Made by a program: the position numbers and the translations under genes. 64,000 nucleotides of DNA from Axinella damicornis (Eukaryota > Porifera > Demospongiae > Axinellida > Axinellidae), in contig OZ007517.1 of assembly GCA_963931865.1 (NCBI GenBank), forward strand, positions 7,614,676 through 7,678,675, written 5' to 3'. Positions 62,101 to 64,000 of the stretch are shown here, piece by piece. Numbering within the stretch: the first letter of the stretch is position 1; each line of letters starts with the position of its first letter. The notes beneath the pieces were generated by a model. The model saw only the letters and a program-made list of their open reading frames with translations, was not told the DNA's origin and did not search any database.

Positions 62101-64000
62101 CTGGTGATCAAAAGCAATTGTATGGGATTTCTTGAAGCAAGGATAAACTGAGTCAACGAAGCAGGATCTTCTAACTTTTTGGGCTGGCCATTTGCATATG
62201 TAAGAAATGGTGTGGAGGGTGTGTGAAGTAATCTGCTTAGGGGACGGGGGGTTTTGACTGAACCGTACTCTGTGATCCACCTGAAAACTTCAGCTGTCAT
62301 GAACACTTCACCCTAGGTAGGTATGCTAGCACAGAAAACTAAAATCTCCCAACTGTTGACTTTAGACCCACAATAGTCTGGATGGAAGATGCAATCTGTT
62401 TTACTGCTGACTACTTGTTATCTTCCAGGATTGCAAGTCGTCTGCTTCTCTCCAACCCGTCACTTATAGTGAAAGCAGACAATGAGGGGAAGAGTCCACT
62501 TCATCTTGCATGCCAACATGGCCACCTAGCGATTGTTGAGTGCATTCTTGAATCACAGCTGTATACAAAAGGTGTACTGGAGGTTTGTGACATGAAAAAG
62601 AACACTGCAATGCACCTTGCTTGCATGGGAGGAAATTGCAAGATTGTGGAACTGCTCATTAAAATGGGAGCGAAAACGAATGCTGCAAATGGCAAAAAGA
62701 GGACTCCAATGCACACTGCTGCTAAGCATGGGTTTGTCGATATTGTGAGAACTCTGCAGACGAGTGAACCCATTAAATGCTGGGATTATTGTAAGCGCAC
62801 TCCACTCCATCTCGCTGCCAAATACAACAAAGTGGAAGTAATAAGATTTCTTCATGAGTGGTAGGTTCAAGCTTTGCTGAATTCGAAATGGGAATTAACG
62901 ATAGCATAATGATCTTAGCCCATTTCATCTAATGTTTGACATTGAAGGGTGAGCCTGTCTGCAGCATGTTGCAAGTGCTTGTTGTTTGAGAGCATTGGCA
63001 TTTGCAGAAGTAAAATGGAGGATGGCTATACAACAGACTATGTACTGTAATTCTTGCTGTATGCATCTTTGTTGTGCGTGTGTGTTGCTAAGCAACTCAA
63101 CATAACTAAGAAGTGCTCAGCAGAGCACGTACCCCGTGCGCTACTTTCTATCATGGCCTACTGCCGATTTTTAATACACAGCATGCACGATGAGATAGCT
63201 ATAGGGCCTACCGATTTTTAATACAGCATGCATGGCAGAATGAGATACCGTAAGTTGTGGCAGTAATGTTAGAAACAGGGTGTTGTCAAGTTGTATAAAT
63301 TAGAACAGGGCAAATTGTCGACTTTCACACAACGTTTCTCAGCCTCTCGAGTGGATCTCTGGTCTGTGAGTTATGTAGCTGAATTCTGACACTTCTATTC
63401 TTAACTAAGCCTTCAACAAGGCCTTCACTGCTCAAACAGCTTGGACAGACGGACGGACAAACTGATCACTCTACCCCTGCTGCGCGCATGTGCACGGGGT
63501 AATTATCTGTGCATGACTATTTATGGTTTGTATGGTTCTTGTCCGCATGTCACTGCACATATGCCCACACGGATACAGTCATCTGCAGTGTGCACAAGTC
63601 ACAGATATCCCTGGAGATTCTGATCTACATGCTGTAGATGGCTATGGATATACTCCAGTTGTGCTTGCAGCAGCATCTGGTAGCAGAAAAGCTAATTGCG
63701 ATGCATTTCAATTTCTTATGCGGCAATACGTTGGCAGTGTCATACAGGATGTAACGAAGAATCCTCTTTTTCAAGCACTGAACGTAGGCGACGATGCATT
63801 ACCAGCAGTAAAGGTGAGATACCATGCAATGTAACATCAGTGTTAGTATTTCTGCAAGCATTAAATTTTGGTTTGGTATTGACACTTTCGGGAAAAGAAA
63901 ATTGCAGTTTATGTTAGTTCTGGGTAAACATTCGTTTAGCTAACCTGTTGCTTTCATCACTTAAGTGTACAAAACTAATCTAATATCTGCTTCAGTTTAT
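14622..64000 (+). CDS. giant modular ankyrin-repeat gene, 101 exons seen, 3' end outside the window
   Basis: From 14622 I can chain 101 exons with consensus GT donors and AG acceptors. All are open, and every junction keeps one frame, giving about 8,520 codons. The protein so far is almost only ankyrin repeats (consensus NTPLHLAC..GH..VV..LL), about seven per 272-residue module and 32 modules. The exon pattern per module is A (four repeats), B (one repeat plus linker ending ..KNPxFKAL...IL) and C (two repeats), with fixed intron phases 2, 0, 2. Ankyrin repeats bind other proteins or act as springs; I see no signal peptide, membrane segment or enzyme domain. The start is uncertain: ATG at 14622 is the only in-frame one after the upstream stop at 14613, and an upstream exon joining in phase 1 is possible. 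The last exon begins at 63996. It could be two adjacent genes, but no stop or break supports that. Confidence 0.8.
16131..16243. mobile_element. 113-bp perfect palindrome in an intron
   Basis: Two 56-nt arms are exact reverse complements around a single central T. They start ACTCTAGCCTCGTTCCCAG and meet at GGTAATTTACC. The ends match the hairpin family at 2341-6348. No clear 9-bp flanking duplication is visible here. It lies in the intron between M1 and M2, so the pre-mRNA would fold into a long hairpin. Confidence 0.8.
16316..18384 (+). CDS. ankyrin gene, module M2 (short A exon)
   Basis: Exons: A 16316-16444 (129 nt, one repeat, DRQTPLHYAAKYCDG), B 17134-17338 (DKDGLTPLMVAAVQ, then a 40-residue linker) and C 18188-18384 (HSGNTPLHIAAGTN and MGRTPLHLAAAGG). 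A is about a quarter of normal length yet keeps phases 2 and 2, so the module stays in frame. The B linker is longer than in later modules (205 nt against 175). The 849-nt intron before C holds no supported feature. Confidence 0.7.
16630..17045. repeat. putative interspersed repeat in the M2 A-B intron
   Basis: The motif CCCTTGATTAGTG occurs near 16662 and again near 16993, each followed by a CTC(G/A)AATA block, suggesting the two ends of one inserted repeat. There is no open reading frame of note. Assignment to a known family would need a repeat library. Confidence 0.35.
18458..21297 (+). CDS. ankyrin gene, module M3 (two half-size A exons)
   Basis: Exons: 18458-18658 and 18726-18950 (together replacing one A), B 19042-19192, C 21004-21144 and 21227-21297. 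Repeat cores include FGMTSLHIAVENNH, IGRTALHLAAAAGN, NGMTPLHIACQIGH, SGNTPLHIAASFGY and KTPVHVAAEKGH. Exon 18458 resembles a C exon (18188-18384) in its ends, so M2-M3 may reflect local exon duplication. B keeps only a weak repeat core. The B-C intron is 1.8 kb. Confidence 0.7.
19193..21003. other. 1.8-kb intron with transposon-like debris
   Basis: Contains a GC-rich stretch (19720-20200) with a short palindrome near 20136-20160 (GGTCCGGCCAAAACCGGACT), and a lone end of the hairpin family at about 20757-20776 (CATGGCCTGGGAACGAGG). No supported gene. Confidence 0.4.
22097..23074 (+). CDS. ankyrin gene, module M4
   Basis: Exons: A 22097-22534, B 22613-22787, C 22869-23074. A has four repeats (SLTPMHLACQKGHEQVV, MRTPLHVASENGYAQVV, GITPIHMAVQKGYIEVV, KNTPLHLAAQYCG). 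B has KKCTPLMVAAAWKND; C has DGNTILHIAASTG and QQTPLHLAAENGH. This is the first full standard module. It is a close copy of M6, including flanking intron sequence. Confidence 0.85.
23141..24696 (+). CDS. ankyrin gene, module M5
   Basis: Exons: A 23141-23578, B 23661-23808, C split at 23983-24117 and 24608-24696. A includes GFTALHCACQNN, NNTPLHIACMNW, GETPIHICARRG and GRTPVILAAISDD. B has lost the TPLxxAA core and looks like a helical spacer (SLRKSVTRAVLQQRED). C has DGNTPLHFAAIYGRHEIV, then HRTPLHLAAEEGH after the extra intron. It is a close copy of M7. It splices in phase over the dead exon relic (24830-24912) to M6. Confidence 0.85.
24443..24486. mobile_element. short hairpin of the CTCGTTCCCAG family
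   Basis: The sequence CTCTAACCTCGTTCCCA and its near-complement TGGGAACAAGGTTAGAG lie about 5 bp apart in the intron of M5. The flanks AAGCTTCTC and GAGCTTCAC agree at seven of nine bases, suggesting an old target duplication. Confidence 0.65.
24830..24912 (+). pseudogene. dead A-exon relic between M5 and M6
   Basis: The sequence and its upstream intron align with the start of the M8 A exon (28115 onward): the shared GGTGGTTTGACTCCAAT gives the repeat core GLTP(I/M)HLA, and GGTCACTAT.AGGTGGTA follows. Here the frame is interrupted by TAG after AAGTTT, small indels break it, and similarity ends soon after. M5 splices to M6 in phase without it. It is the remnant of a lost third module of the M4-M5 block. 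Confidence 0.75.
24913..25639. other. intronic remainder after the dead exon
   Basis: About 730 bp between the relic and the M6 A exon. No further module exon is recognisable, so the rest of the lost module has been deleted or has drifted beyond recognition by eye. Confidence 0.5.
25640..26656 (+). CDS. ankyrin gene, module M6 (copy of M4)
   Basis: Exons: A 25640-26068, B 26154-26328, C 26451-26656. Cores: PPTPMHLACQNGHEQVV, TWTPLHMASVKGYVQVV, GITPIHLAVKKGYIDVV, GKTPLHLAAKHCG; B KYTPLMVAAAFEND; C GEGNTILHIAASTG and QQTPLHLATENGY. B and C are the same length as in M4, and A is three codons shorter. Confidence 0.85.
26723..27987 (+). CDS. ankyrin gene, module M7 (copy of M5)
   Basis: Exons: A 26723-27163, B 27273-27423, C split at 27548-27688 and 27896-27987. 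Cores: GFTALHCACQIN, NDTPLLIACCMHGDE, GETPIHISASRGYEQL, GRSPLVLAAISDD; C DGNTPLHFAAIYGRHEIV and HRTPLHLAAENGH. The extra intron in C is at the same place as in M5. B again is a spacer without a repeat core. Confidence 0.85.
28115..29104 (+). CDS. ankyrin gene, module M8
   Basis: Exons: A 28115-28543, B 28613-28787, C 28887-29104. Cores: GLTPMHLACRKGHYEVV, NNTPLHVACKCSH, GLSPVHLAVRDGF, NRTPLHYAGELCH; B SFTPILTAAHFENYDAF; C DGNTPLHIAARCGNLPAV and GKTPAHVAAEYNH. The C acceptor (CATACAAAAG) lacks a pyrimidine tract; I chose it because the next residues LIS align with LIA/LVL in M6 and M4. C is slightly long (218 nt). Confidence 0.8.
29180..31138 (+). CDS. ankyrin gene, module M9
   Basis: Exons: A 29180-29626, B 29693-29870, C 30936-31138. 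Cores: GKTLLHLACQNGHLKVV, GNTLLHLACQHERKNVV, GEAPIHIAAQSQSKEIV, GCTPLHHAARCNQ; B RITPLIMAAQYECTDTL; C QNTLLHVAAVRGNLKAV and SKTAIHLAALKGH. This is the first module whose B ends in the form seen downstream (FKVL..., ILK). The B-C intron is 1,065 nt and carries two repeats. Confidence 0.85.
29918..30075. repeat. cluster of ATCCAATTTTGGAT-type palindromes in an intron
   Basis: Five or so copies of CATCCAA(T/A)TTTGGATG in both orientations lie within 160 bp, including a perfect palindrome ATCATCCAAAATTGGATGAT near 29945. Probably a small foldback transposon or its remains. Confidence 0.6.
30593..30815. repeat. interspersed repeat, copy 1
   Basis: About 220 bp starting GTAACGC(A/G)GAAAGATTACGGAAT, containing GAAGCTTCCT(A/C)GCGGTTG and ending GTCGTGTGCTAAGACC.TGAAAACC. 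It aligns over its length with 34441-34672 in another intron of the same gene. Non-coding and SINE-like in size, but without visible pol III boxes. Confidence 0.75.
31207..32180 (+). CDS. ankyrin gene, module M10
   Basis: Exons: A 31207-31638, B 31711-31882, C 31981-32180. Cores: GMTPLHCACEQGDLEVV, CNTPLHLSCRSRSIQI, KRTPLHIATQCGYIKVA, RCTPLHYAAEGNSTDLV; B SLTPVLTAVDHKQTEAF; C HNTLLHDASKRGDLQSV and GKLPIHLAAEHGYDM. From here on C is exactly 200 nt in every module except M30, so exon C length became fixed. Confidence 0.85.
32251..33853 (+). CDS. ankyrin gene, module M11
   Basis: Exons: A 32251-32688, B 33390-33567, C 33654-33853. Cores: KWTSLHIASQCGHLQVA, GNTPLHLACESGKKEIV, GEIPLHIASQQKSVEIV, GYTSLHHAAMNNQTNQI; B is of the ADVYAED...LC.PVLIAA flavour (B1), with AFNRVDAFRLLLSFMDL; C has VFHVTARENDLEAM and GKTPMHLATEEGH. 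First member of the run of two-module units. The 701-nt A-B intron contains a 26-nt poly-G. Confidence 0.85.
33031..33056. repeat. poly-G tract, 26 nt
   Basis: Uninterrupted 26 G in the M11 A-B intron. The equivalent introns of M15, M19 and M21 lack it, so it arose or expanded after duplication. A lone TAGCCTCGTTC end of the hairpin family lies just upstream near 32961. Confidence 0.85.
33922..35975 (+). CDS. ankyrin gene, module M12
   Basis: Exons: A 33922-34341, B 35539-35713, C 35776-35975. Cores: AMTPLHLACLNGHVEVV, GNTPLHLACTGGNDDIV, NETPLHIAVHCGHVPIA, GHTPLHYAARKNNTDII; B ADLYAKDNNLCTPAHIAAM; C GLTPLHIASGSGDLESV and ETPMHLAAGRGLQ. A is the shortest of its type (420 nt) because the loop between repeats one and two lost six codons. 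The B acceptor follows 300 nt of CA-rich repeat. The A-B intron also carries a roughly 780-nt insertion absent from its copy in M16. Confidence 0.85.
34413..35192. mobile_element. insertion in the M12 intron, with interspersed repeat copy 2
   Basis: The M16 intron reads from GCATATGCACTCC straight into AGTAACTTGTGCA. In M12 about 780 bp sit between these points. The insert contains the second copy of the interspersed repeat (34441-34672, matching 30593-30815) and about 500 bp of further sequence with no recognised gene. I see no clear terminal repeats or target duplication. Confidence 0.65.
35219..35537. repeat. long CA microsatellite abutting an exon
   Basis: CA-rich repeat with interspersed CATA, CGCA and CAAA units, ending ACACACAG directly at the M12 B exon. 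It replaces the usual pyrimidine tract of the acceptor. Confidence 0.95.
36047..37054 (+). CDS. ankyrin gene, module M13
   Basis: Exons: A 36047-36502, B 36606-36783, C 36855-37054. Cores: RTPLHAACLSGQTNVV, GNTPLHLACVGGNVDVV, GEVPIHTASQHKSVEIV, RFTALHHAAENNQTKII; B is of the ANVYAED...CTPVLIAAAGKNN flavour (B3); C has RVLHITARENDLPAM and GKTPMHLAAETGH. A is 456 nt, the long odd-module form with the SLLEATDVNVLEVTD loop. Confidence 0.9.
37129..38367 (+). CDS. ankyrin gene, module M14
   Basis: Exons: A 37129-37566, B 37669-37837, C 38168-38367. Cores: GMTPLHLACLRGRVETV, GNTPFHLGCAGSSAGVV, RETPLHIAVRSGHVHIV, GHTPLHYAARENNAEMI; B ADLYAKDNNCCTPAHIAAK with linker ECIPDNTSVIFTSF; C EDTPLHIASDRGNQEAV and LETPMHLAAGKGLEQ. 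The B acceptor follows CA units (37637-37664) and a CCCAG. Confidence 0.9.
38457..39737 (+). CDS. ankyrin gene, module M15 (begins the second four-module block)
   Basis: Exons: A 38457-38912, B 39270-39447, C 39538-39737. B and C, and the intron between them, are near-copies of M11 (same TTGAAC donor and same intron text around CATGTATAATTATATTTTG). A is of the KRLIDHDAKLMLCKDN type, also used in M19, M21, M23 and M25. Cores: RTPLHTACLNGHVEVV, GNTPLHLACVGGNVDVV, APIHTASQYNSVEIV, GFTALHHAAKNNQ. Confidence 0.9.
39823..41084 (+). CDS. ankyrin gene, module M16 (copy of M12)
   Basis: Exons: A 39823-40248, B 40647-40821, C 40885-41084. It differs from M12 by a few residues and by two extra codons in the loop between repeats one and two of A (FLLHEKQNAQ). 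B uses the CA-repeat acceptor. The intron retains the pre-insertion arrangement relative to M12. Note KEMPLHIAV where most copies have NETPLHIAV. Confidence 0.9.
40337..40645. repeat. CA microsatellite before the M16 B exon
   Basis: Mixed CA/CATG/CATA repeat, pure CA from about 40577 to 40645, ending in CAG at the exon. It starts with the same ACATGCACACCACACACATAC text as in M12. Confidence 0.95.
41156..42168 (+). CDS. ankyrin gene, module M17 (copy of M13)
   Basis: Exons: A 41156-41611, B 41720-41897, C 41969-42168. All lengths equal M13. Cores: RTPLHTACLNRRTNVV, GNTPLHLACVGGNVNVV, EAPIHTASQHKSVEIV, GFTALHHAAENNQTKII; B flavour B3; C HITARENDLPAM. Intron text on both sides of B also matches M13. 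Confidence 0.9.
42252..43446 (+). CDS. ankyrin gene, module M18 (copy of M14)
   Basis: Exons: A 42252-42689, B 42920-43088, C 43247-43446. Lengths equal M14. The A donor is GTGGGT rather than GTATGT. The A-B intron carries a tandem duplication (about 42690-42786 and 42787-42918) with a decoy acceptor at 42786 that would lead to an in-frame TAG. CA repeat at 42857-42918. Confidence 0.9.
43535..44790 (+). CDS. ankyrin gene, module M19
   Basis: Exons: A 43535-43990, B 44343-44520, C 44591-44790. B1 flavour (ADVYAVDEMLCTPVLIAAAF). M19-M20 and M21-M22 are near-identical neighbours, including the long A-B intron (ATGCTCCACTGCATATAAACC) and the shortened B-C intron (TTCTCATTCTGC). Confidence 0.9.
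44869..46163 (+). CDS. ankyrin gene, module M20
   Basis: Exons: A 44869-45306, B 45441-45615, C 45964-46163. A has the full loop FLRSEVLREEQNAEGNT. B linker flavour ECTPNNAQTSVIFTSF (shared only with M22). The B acceptor is ACACATACAG after a CA repeat (45400-45439), which itself follows a 22-nt poly-C (45376-45397). Confidence 0.9.
46235..47491 (+). CDS. ankyrin gene, module M21 (copy of M19)
   Basis: Exons: A 46235-46690, B 47044-47221, C 47292-47491; lengths equal M19 exactly. The B acceptor reads CTGCAG then GGGGTGC instead of TGGTGC, so the first codon becomes TGG in place of TGT. DNA differences from M19 are few and occur in exons and introns alike. Confidence 0.9.
47582..48871 (+). 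CDS. ankyrin gene, module M22 (copy of M20)
   Basis: Exons: A 47582-48019, B 48148-48322, C 48672-48871; lengths equal M20. The poly-C before the CA repeat is 11 nt (48090-48100) against 22 in M20. C reads EDTPLHIASEHGYQEAV and DTPMHLAARKGLDQ. CA repeat at 48102-48146 up to the acceptor. Confidence 0.9.
48964..49981 (+). CDS. ankyrin gene, module M23
   Basis: Exons: A 48964-49416, B 49528-49705, C 49782-49981. A is a hybrid. Its first half matches the KRLIDHD type (M15, M19, M21), while its end (FTALHHAAENNQTKIIEFLNQR) matches M13 and M17; it is one codon shorter (453 nt), with KGGQTIVELMDSRG. B is of flavour B3. A recombination point inside A, between the third and fourth repeats, would explain it. 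Confidence 0.9.
50048..51262 (+). CDS. ankyrin gene, module M24
   Basis: Exons: A 50048-50485, B 50727-50895, C 51063-51262. Close to M14, M18 and M26. The A-B intron has the tandem duplication with a decoy acceptor at 50597, and two CA repeats (50557-50596 and 50664-50725). Cores: GMTPLHLACLHGHVEIV, GNTPFHLGCAGGSVGVV, RETPMHIAVRSGHVHIV, GHTPLHYAARENNAEMI. Confidence 0.9.
51351..52355 (+). CDS. ankyrin gene, module M25 (copy of M23)
   Basis: Exons: A 51351-51803, B 51916-52093, C 52156-52355; lengths equal M23, including the hybrid 453-nt A exon (KGGQPIVELLDSRG). So the hybrid was made before M23-M24 and M25-M26 were duplicated. Confidence 0.9.
52424..53666 (+). CDS. ankyrin gene, module M26 (copy of M24)
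   Basis: Exons: A 52424-52861, B 53133-53301, C 53467-53666. The A-B intron again has the duplicated segment, with a decoy acceptor at 52987 and CA repeats at 52942-52984 and 53056-53131. C reads KDTPLHIASERGIQEAV. It is the last module with a CA acceptor. Confidence 0.9.
53753..54978 (+). CDS. ankyrin gene, module M27
   Basis: Exons: A 53753-54208, B 54406-54583, C 54779-54978. More diverged from here on. Cores: RTPLHTACRHRETDVV, GNTPLHLACVGGGSNSV, EAPIHIAAQYGFVPIA, ECTPLHHAAKCNQDEMI; B ANIHAEDCNLCTPVLLAAS; C NNPLHVAAKQGNNLAV and KRPLHLAAEEGH. The intron before B has a normal acceptor. Confidence 0.9.
55045..56048 (+). CDS. ankyrin gene, module M28
   Basis: Exons: A 55045-55476, B 55592-55769, C 55849-56048. 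Cores: GMTPLHLASLCGKLEAV, LNTPLHLACRSGDRNVA, KDSLIHVAVQNGHMSV, KRTPFHVAAKYNQTSII; B ADLFAEDCDSFTPVLAAAVHG; C ENTPLHAAARHGNVVAV and GRLPIHLAAEEGHFK. Confidence 0.9.
56119..57450 (+). CDS. ankyrin gene, module M29
   Basis: Exons: A 56119-56556, B 56715-56898, C 57251-57450. Cores: RIALHTACLSGHVEVV, GNTPLHLACEVGSEDVV, MVPTHIAAQNGSVSIV, RTTLHHAAMAKHDHAELI; B SLYAEDQNSHTPILMAAAH (184 nt, two codons longer than the usual 178); C GNTPLHVAAQDGNQKAV and GKSPIHVAAEHGQH. Confidence 0.9.
57851..58709 (+). CDS. ankyrin gene, module M30 (one ankyrin repeat lost from C)
   Basis: Exons: A 57851-58270, B 58347-58536, C 58609-58709. C is 101 nt instead of 200, i.e. 33 codons short, exactly one ankyrin repeat. 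It joins the first-repeat start (INDLDWGEKLSQATTEDG) directly to a second-repeat end (TPLHLAAEMGYEQ), and the frame and phases are kept. B is long (190 nt), with a changed start (DKKSQTLLYDKDNNRC). A is short (420 nt). Confidence 0.9.
58781..60431 (+). CDS. ankyrin gene, module M31
   Basis: Exons: A 58781-59218, B 59879-60053, C 60232-60431. Cores: GMIPLHLACHSREAEIV, GNTPLHYACEKNSPNIV, EASIHIAAKLGFTDTA, KYTPLHYAAENNHTEMI; B AELYAEDDDSYIPVMVAAK; C GNTPLHTAVMQGNSMAV and KTPLHLAAEKGYRG. The 660-nt A-B intron has short internal repeats of CTGTATGAATTCGTT (59658-59775) and nothing else recognised. Confidence 0.9.
60664..60763. mobile_element. foldback/MITE-like hairpin
   Basis: Left arm 60664-60703 and right arm 60721-60763 are imperfect reverse complements (TTAGACCATGCCTAC, then GGGCTTTATCG.TGAATACAC). 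It is unrelated in sequence to the CTCGTTCCCAG family. It lies 130 bp upstream of the nested small gene candidate. Confidence 0.65.
60892..61266 (+). CDS. candidate small spliced gene nested in an intron
   Basis: Exon 1 (60892-60963) runs from an ATG to the donor ACA|GTAAGT and encodes MTETDSDFKPLQRKIWRPK and five more residues. After a 78-nt intron with acceptor CCAAATAG, exon 2 (61042-61266) continues in phase for 74 codons (EIVVVSDNTLDSHSLSSSSG, later RISERCLRHHSATAARILDK) to a TAA. A donor-like GTAAGG overlaps the stop, and 61325-61460 is open in two frames, so a third exon is possible. It is basic and serine-rich with no domain I recognise. The GC-rich sequence before it could be a promoter. 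It may be the start of a real gene, or a transposed gene fragment. Confidence 0.4.
61850..62097. repeat. tandem and inverted array of GTTCAGAGCTCAGTGC units
   Basis: At least five copies of (G)TTCAGAGCTCAGTG, about 35 bp apart and separated by CTTCCTTATAT-type spacers. The left copies are in the opposite orientation (GCACTGAGCTCTGAAC), so the array reads as a decayed palindrome built of tandem units. It lies in the M31-M32 intron. Confidence 0.75.
62429..64000 (+). CDS. ankyrin gene, module M32 (continues past the window)
   Basis: Exons: A 62429-62860, B 63579-63813, C from 63996 (only TTTAT seen). Cores: GKSPLHLACQHGHLAIV, NTAMHLACMGGNCKIV, KRTPMHTAAKHGFVDIV, KRTPLHLAAKYNKVEVI; B GYTPVVLAAASGSRK. 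For B I chose the acceptor at 63578 (GGATACAG) because it is the only one nearby that keeps phase and frame; the nearer ones would give a stop or a shift. That makes B long (235 nt). The gene plainly continues to the right. Confidence 0.8.
63151..63255. repeat. tandem duplication of about 55 bp in the M32 intron
   Basis: The text GGCCTACxGCCGATTTTTAATACA, then GCATGCA and GATGAGATA, occurs twice in tandem with small differences. No coding content. Confidence 0.75.

Noticed and set aside
63579..63640. Nearer acceptors for the M32 B exon (after CTGCAG or GTCACAG)
   Set aside because: The second gives TGA at the junction and the first shifts the frame away from the ankyrin core; only the acceptor at 63578 keeps both.

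Overview
The window is animal nuclear DNA. Genes are split by short introns with GT..AG borders, about half the sequence is intronic or intergenic, and it carries CA microsatellites, long G/C homopolymers, hairpin transposons and a retrotransposon fragment. The mix of a glycosyltransferase family 92 copy, a domesticated integrase-type zinc-finger gene and a huge ankyrin gene suits a marine invertebrate, possibly a sponge or other non-bilaterian. I cannot name the species from the sequence alone.

Layout. Positions 1-6000 are transposon-rich: a possible exon (173-329), a fragment of an R2/NeSL-type non-LTR retrotransposon on the minus strand (849-1595) lying between long inverted repeats (488-2040), several TIR elements ending in TAGTCTCGTTCCCAG, three of them with perfect 9-bp target duplications, and a frameshifted family 92 glycosyltransferase copy (about 3495-4742). 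Positions 6018-12200 hold an inverted duplication of a gene start and then a plus-strand gene with an integrase H2C2 zinc-binding domain, spread over at least five exons. Positions 12200-14620 show no gene I can support.

From about 14622 to the right edge (and beyond it) there is, as I read it, one plus-strand gene. I could place 101 consecutive exons in it, all open and all joining in phase, giving about 8,520 codons inside the window with the 3' end missing. It is built from 32 modules of about 272 residues. Each module is normally three exons: A (about 438 nt, four ankyrin repeats), B (about 175 nt, one ankyrin repeat plus a linker) and C (200 nt, two ankyrin repeats). Intron phases are constant (before A: 2; A to B: 2; B to C: 0), so whole modules can be gained or lost without breaking the frame. 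That makes roughly 220 ankyrin repeats.

The modules have a duplication history that can be read in the DNA. M4-M5 and M6-M7-M8 are copies of one three-module block, and the missing third member of the first copy survives as a dead exon relic near 24830. M11-M26 are eight two-module units in which every even module has a CA microsatellite running up to its B-exon splice acceptor. No transmembrane, enzyme or death-type domain appears in the window, so what the protein does is unknown; the missing 3' end is the key to it. A second small spliced gene may be nested inside the 2-kb intron at 60432-62428.
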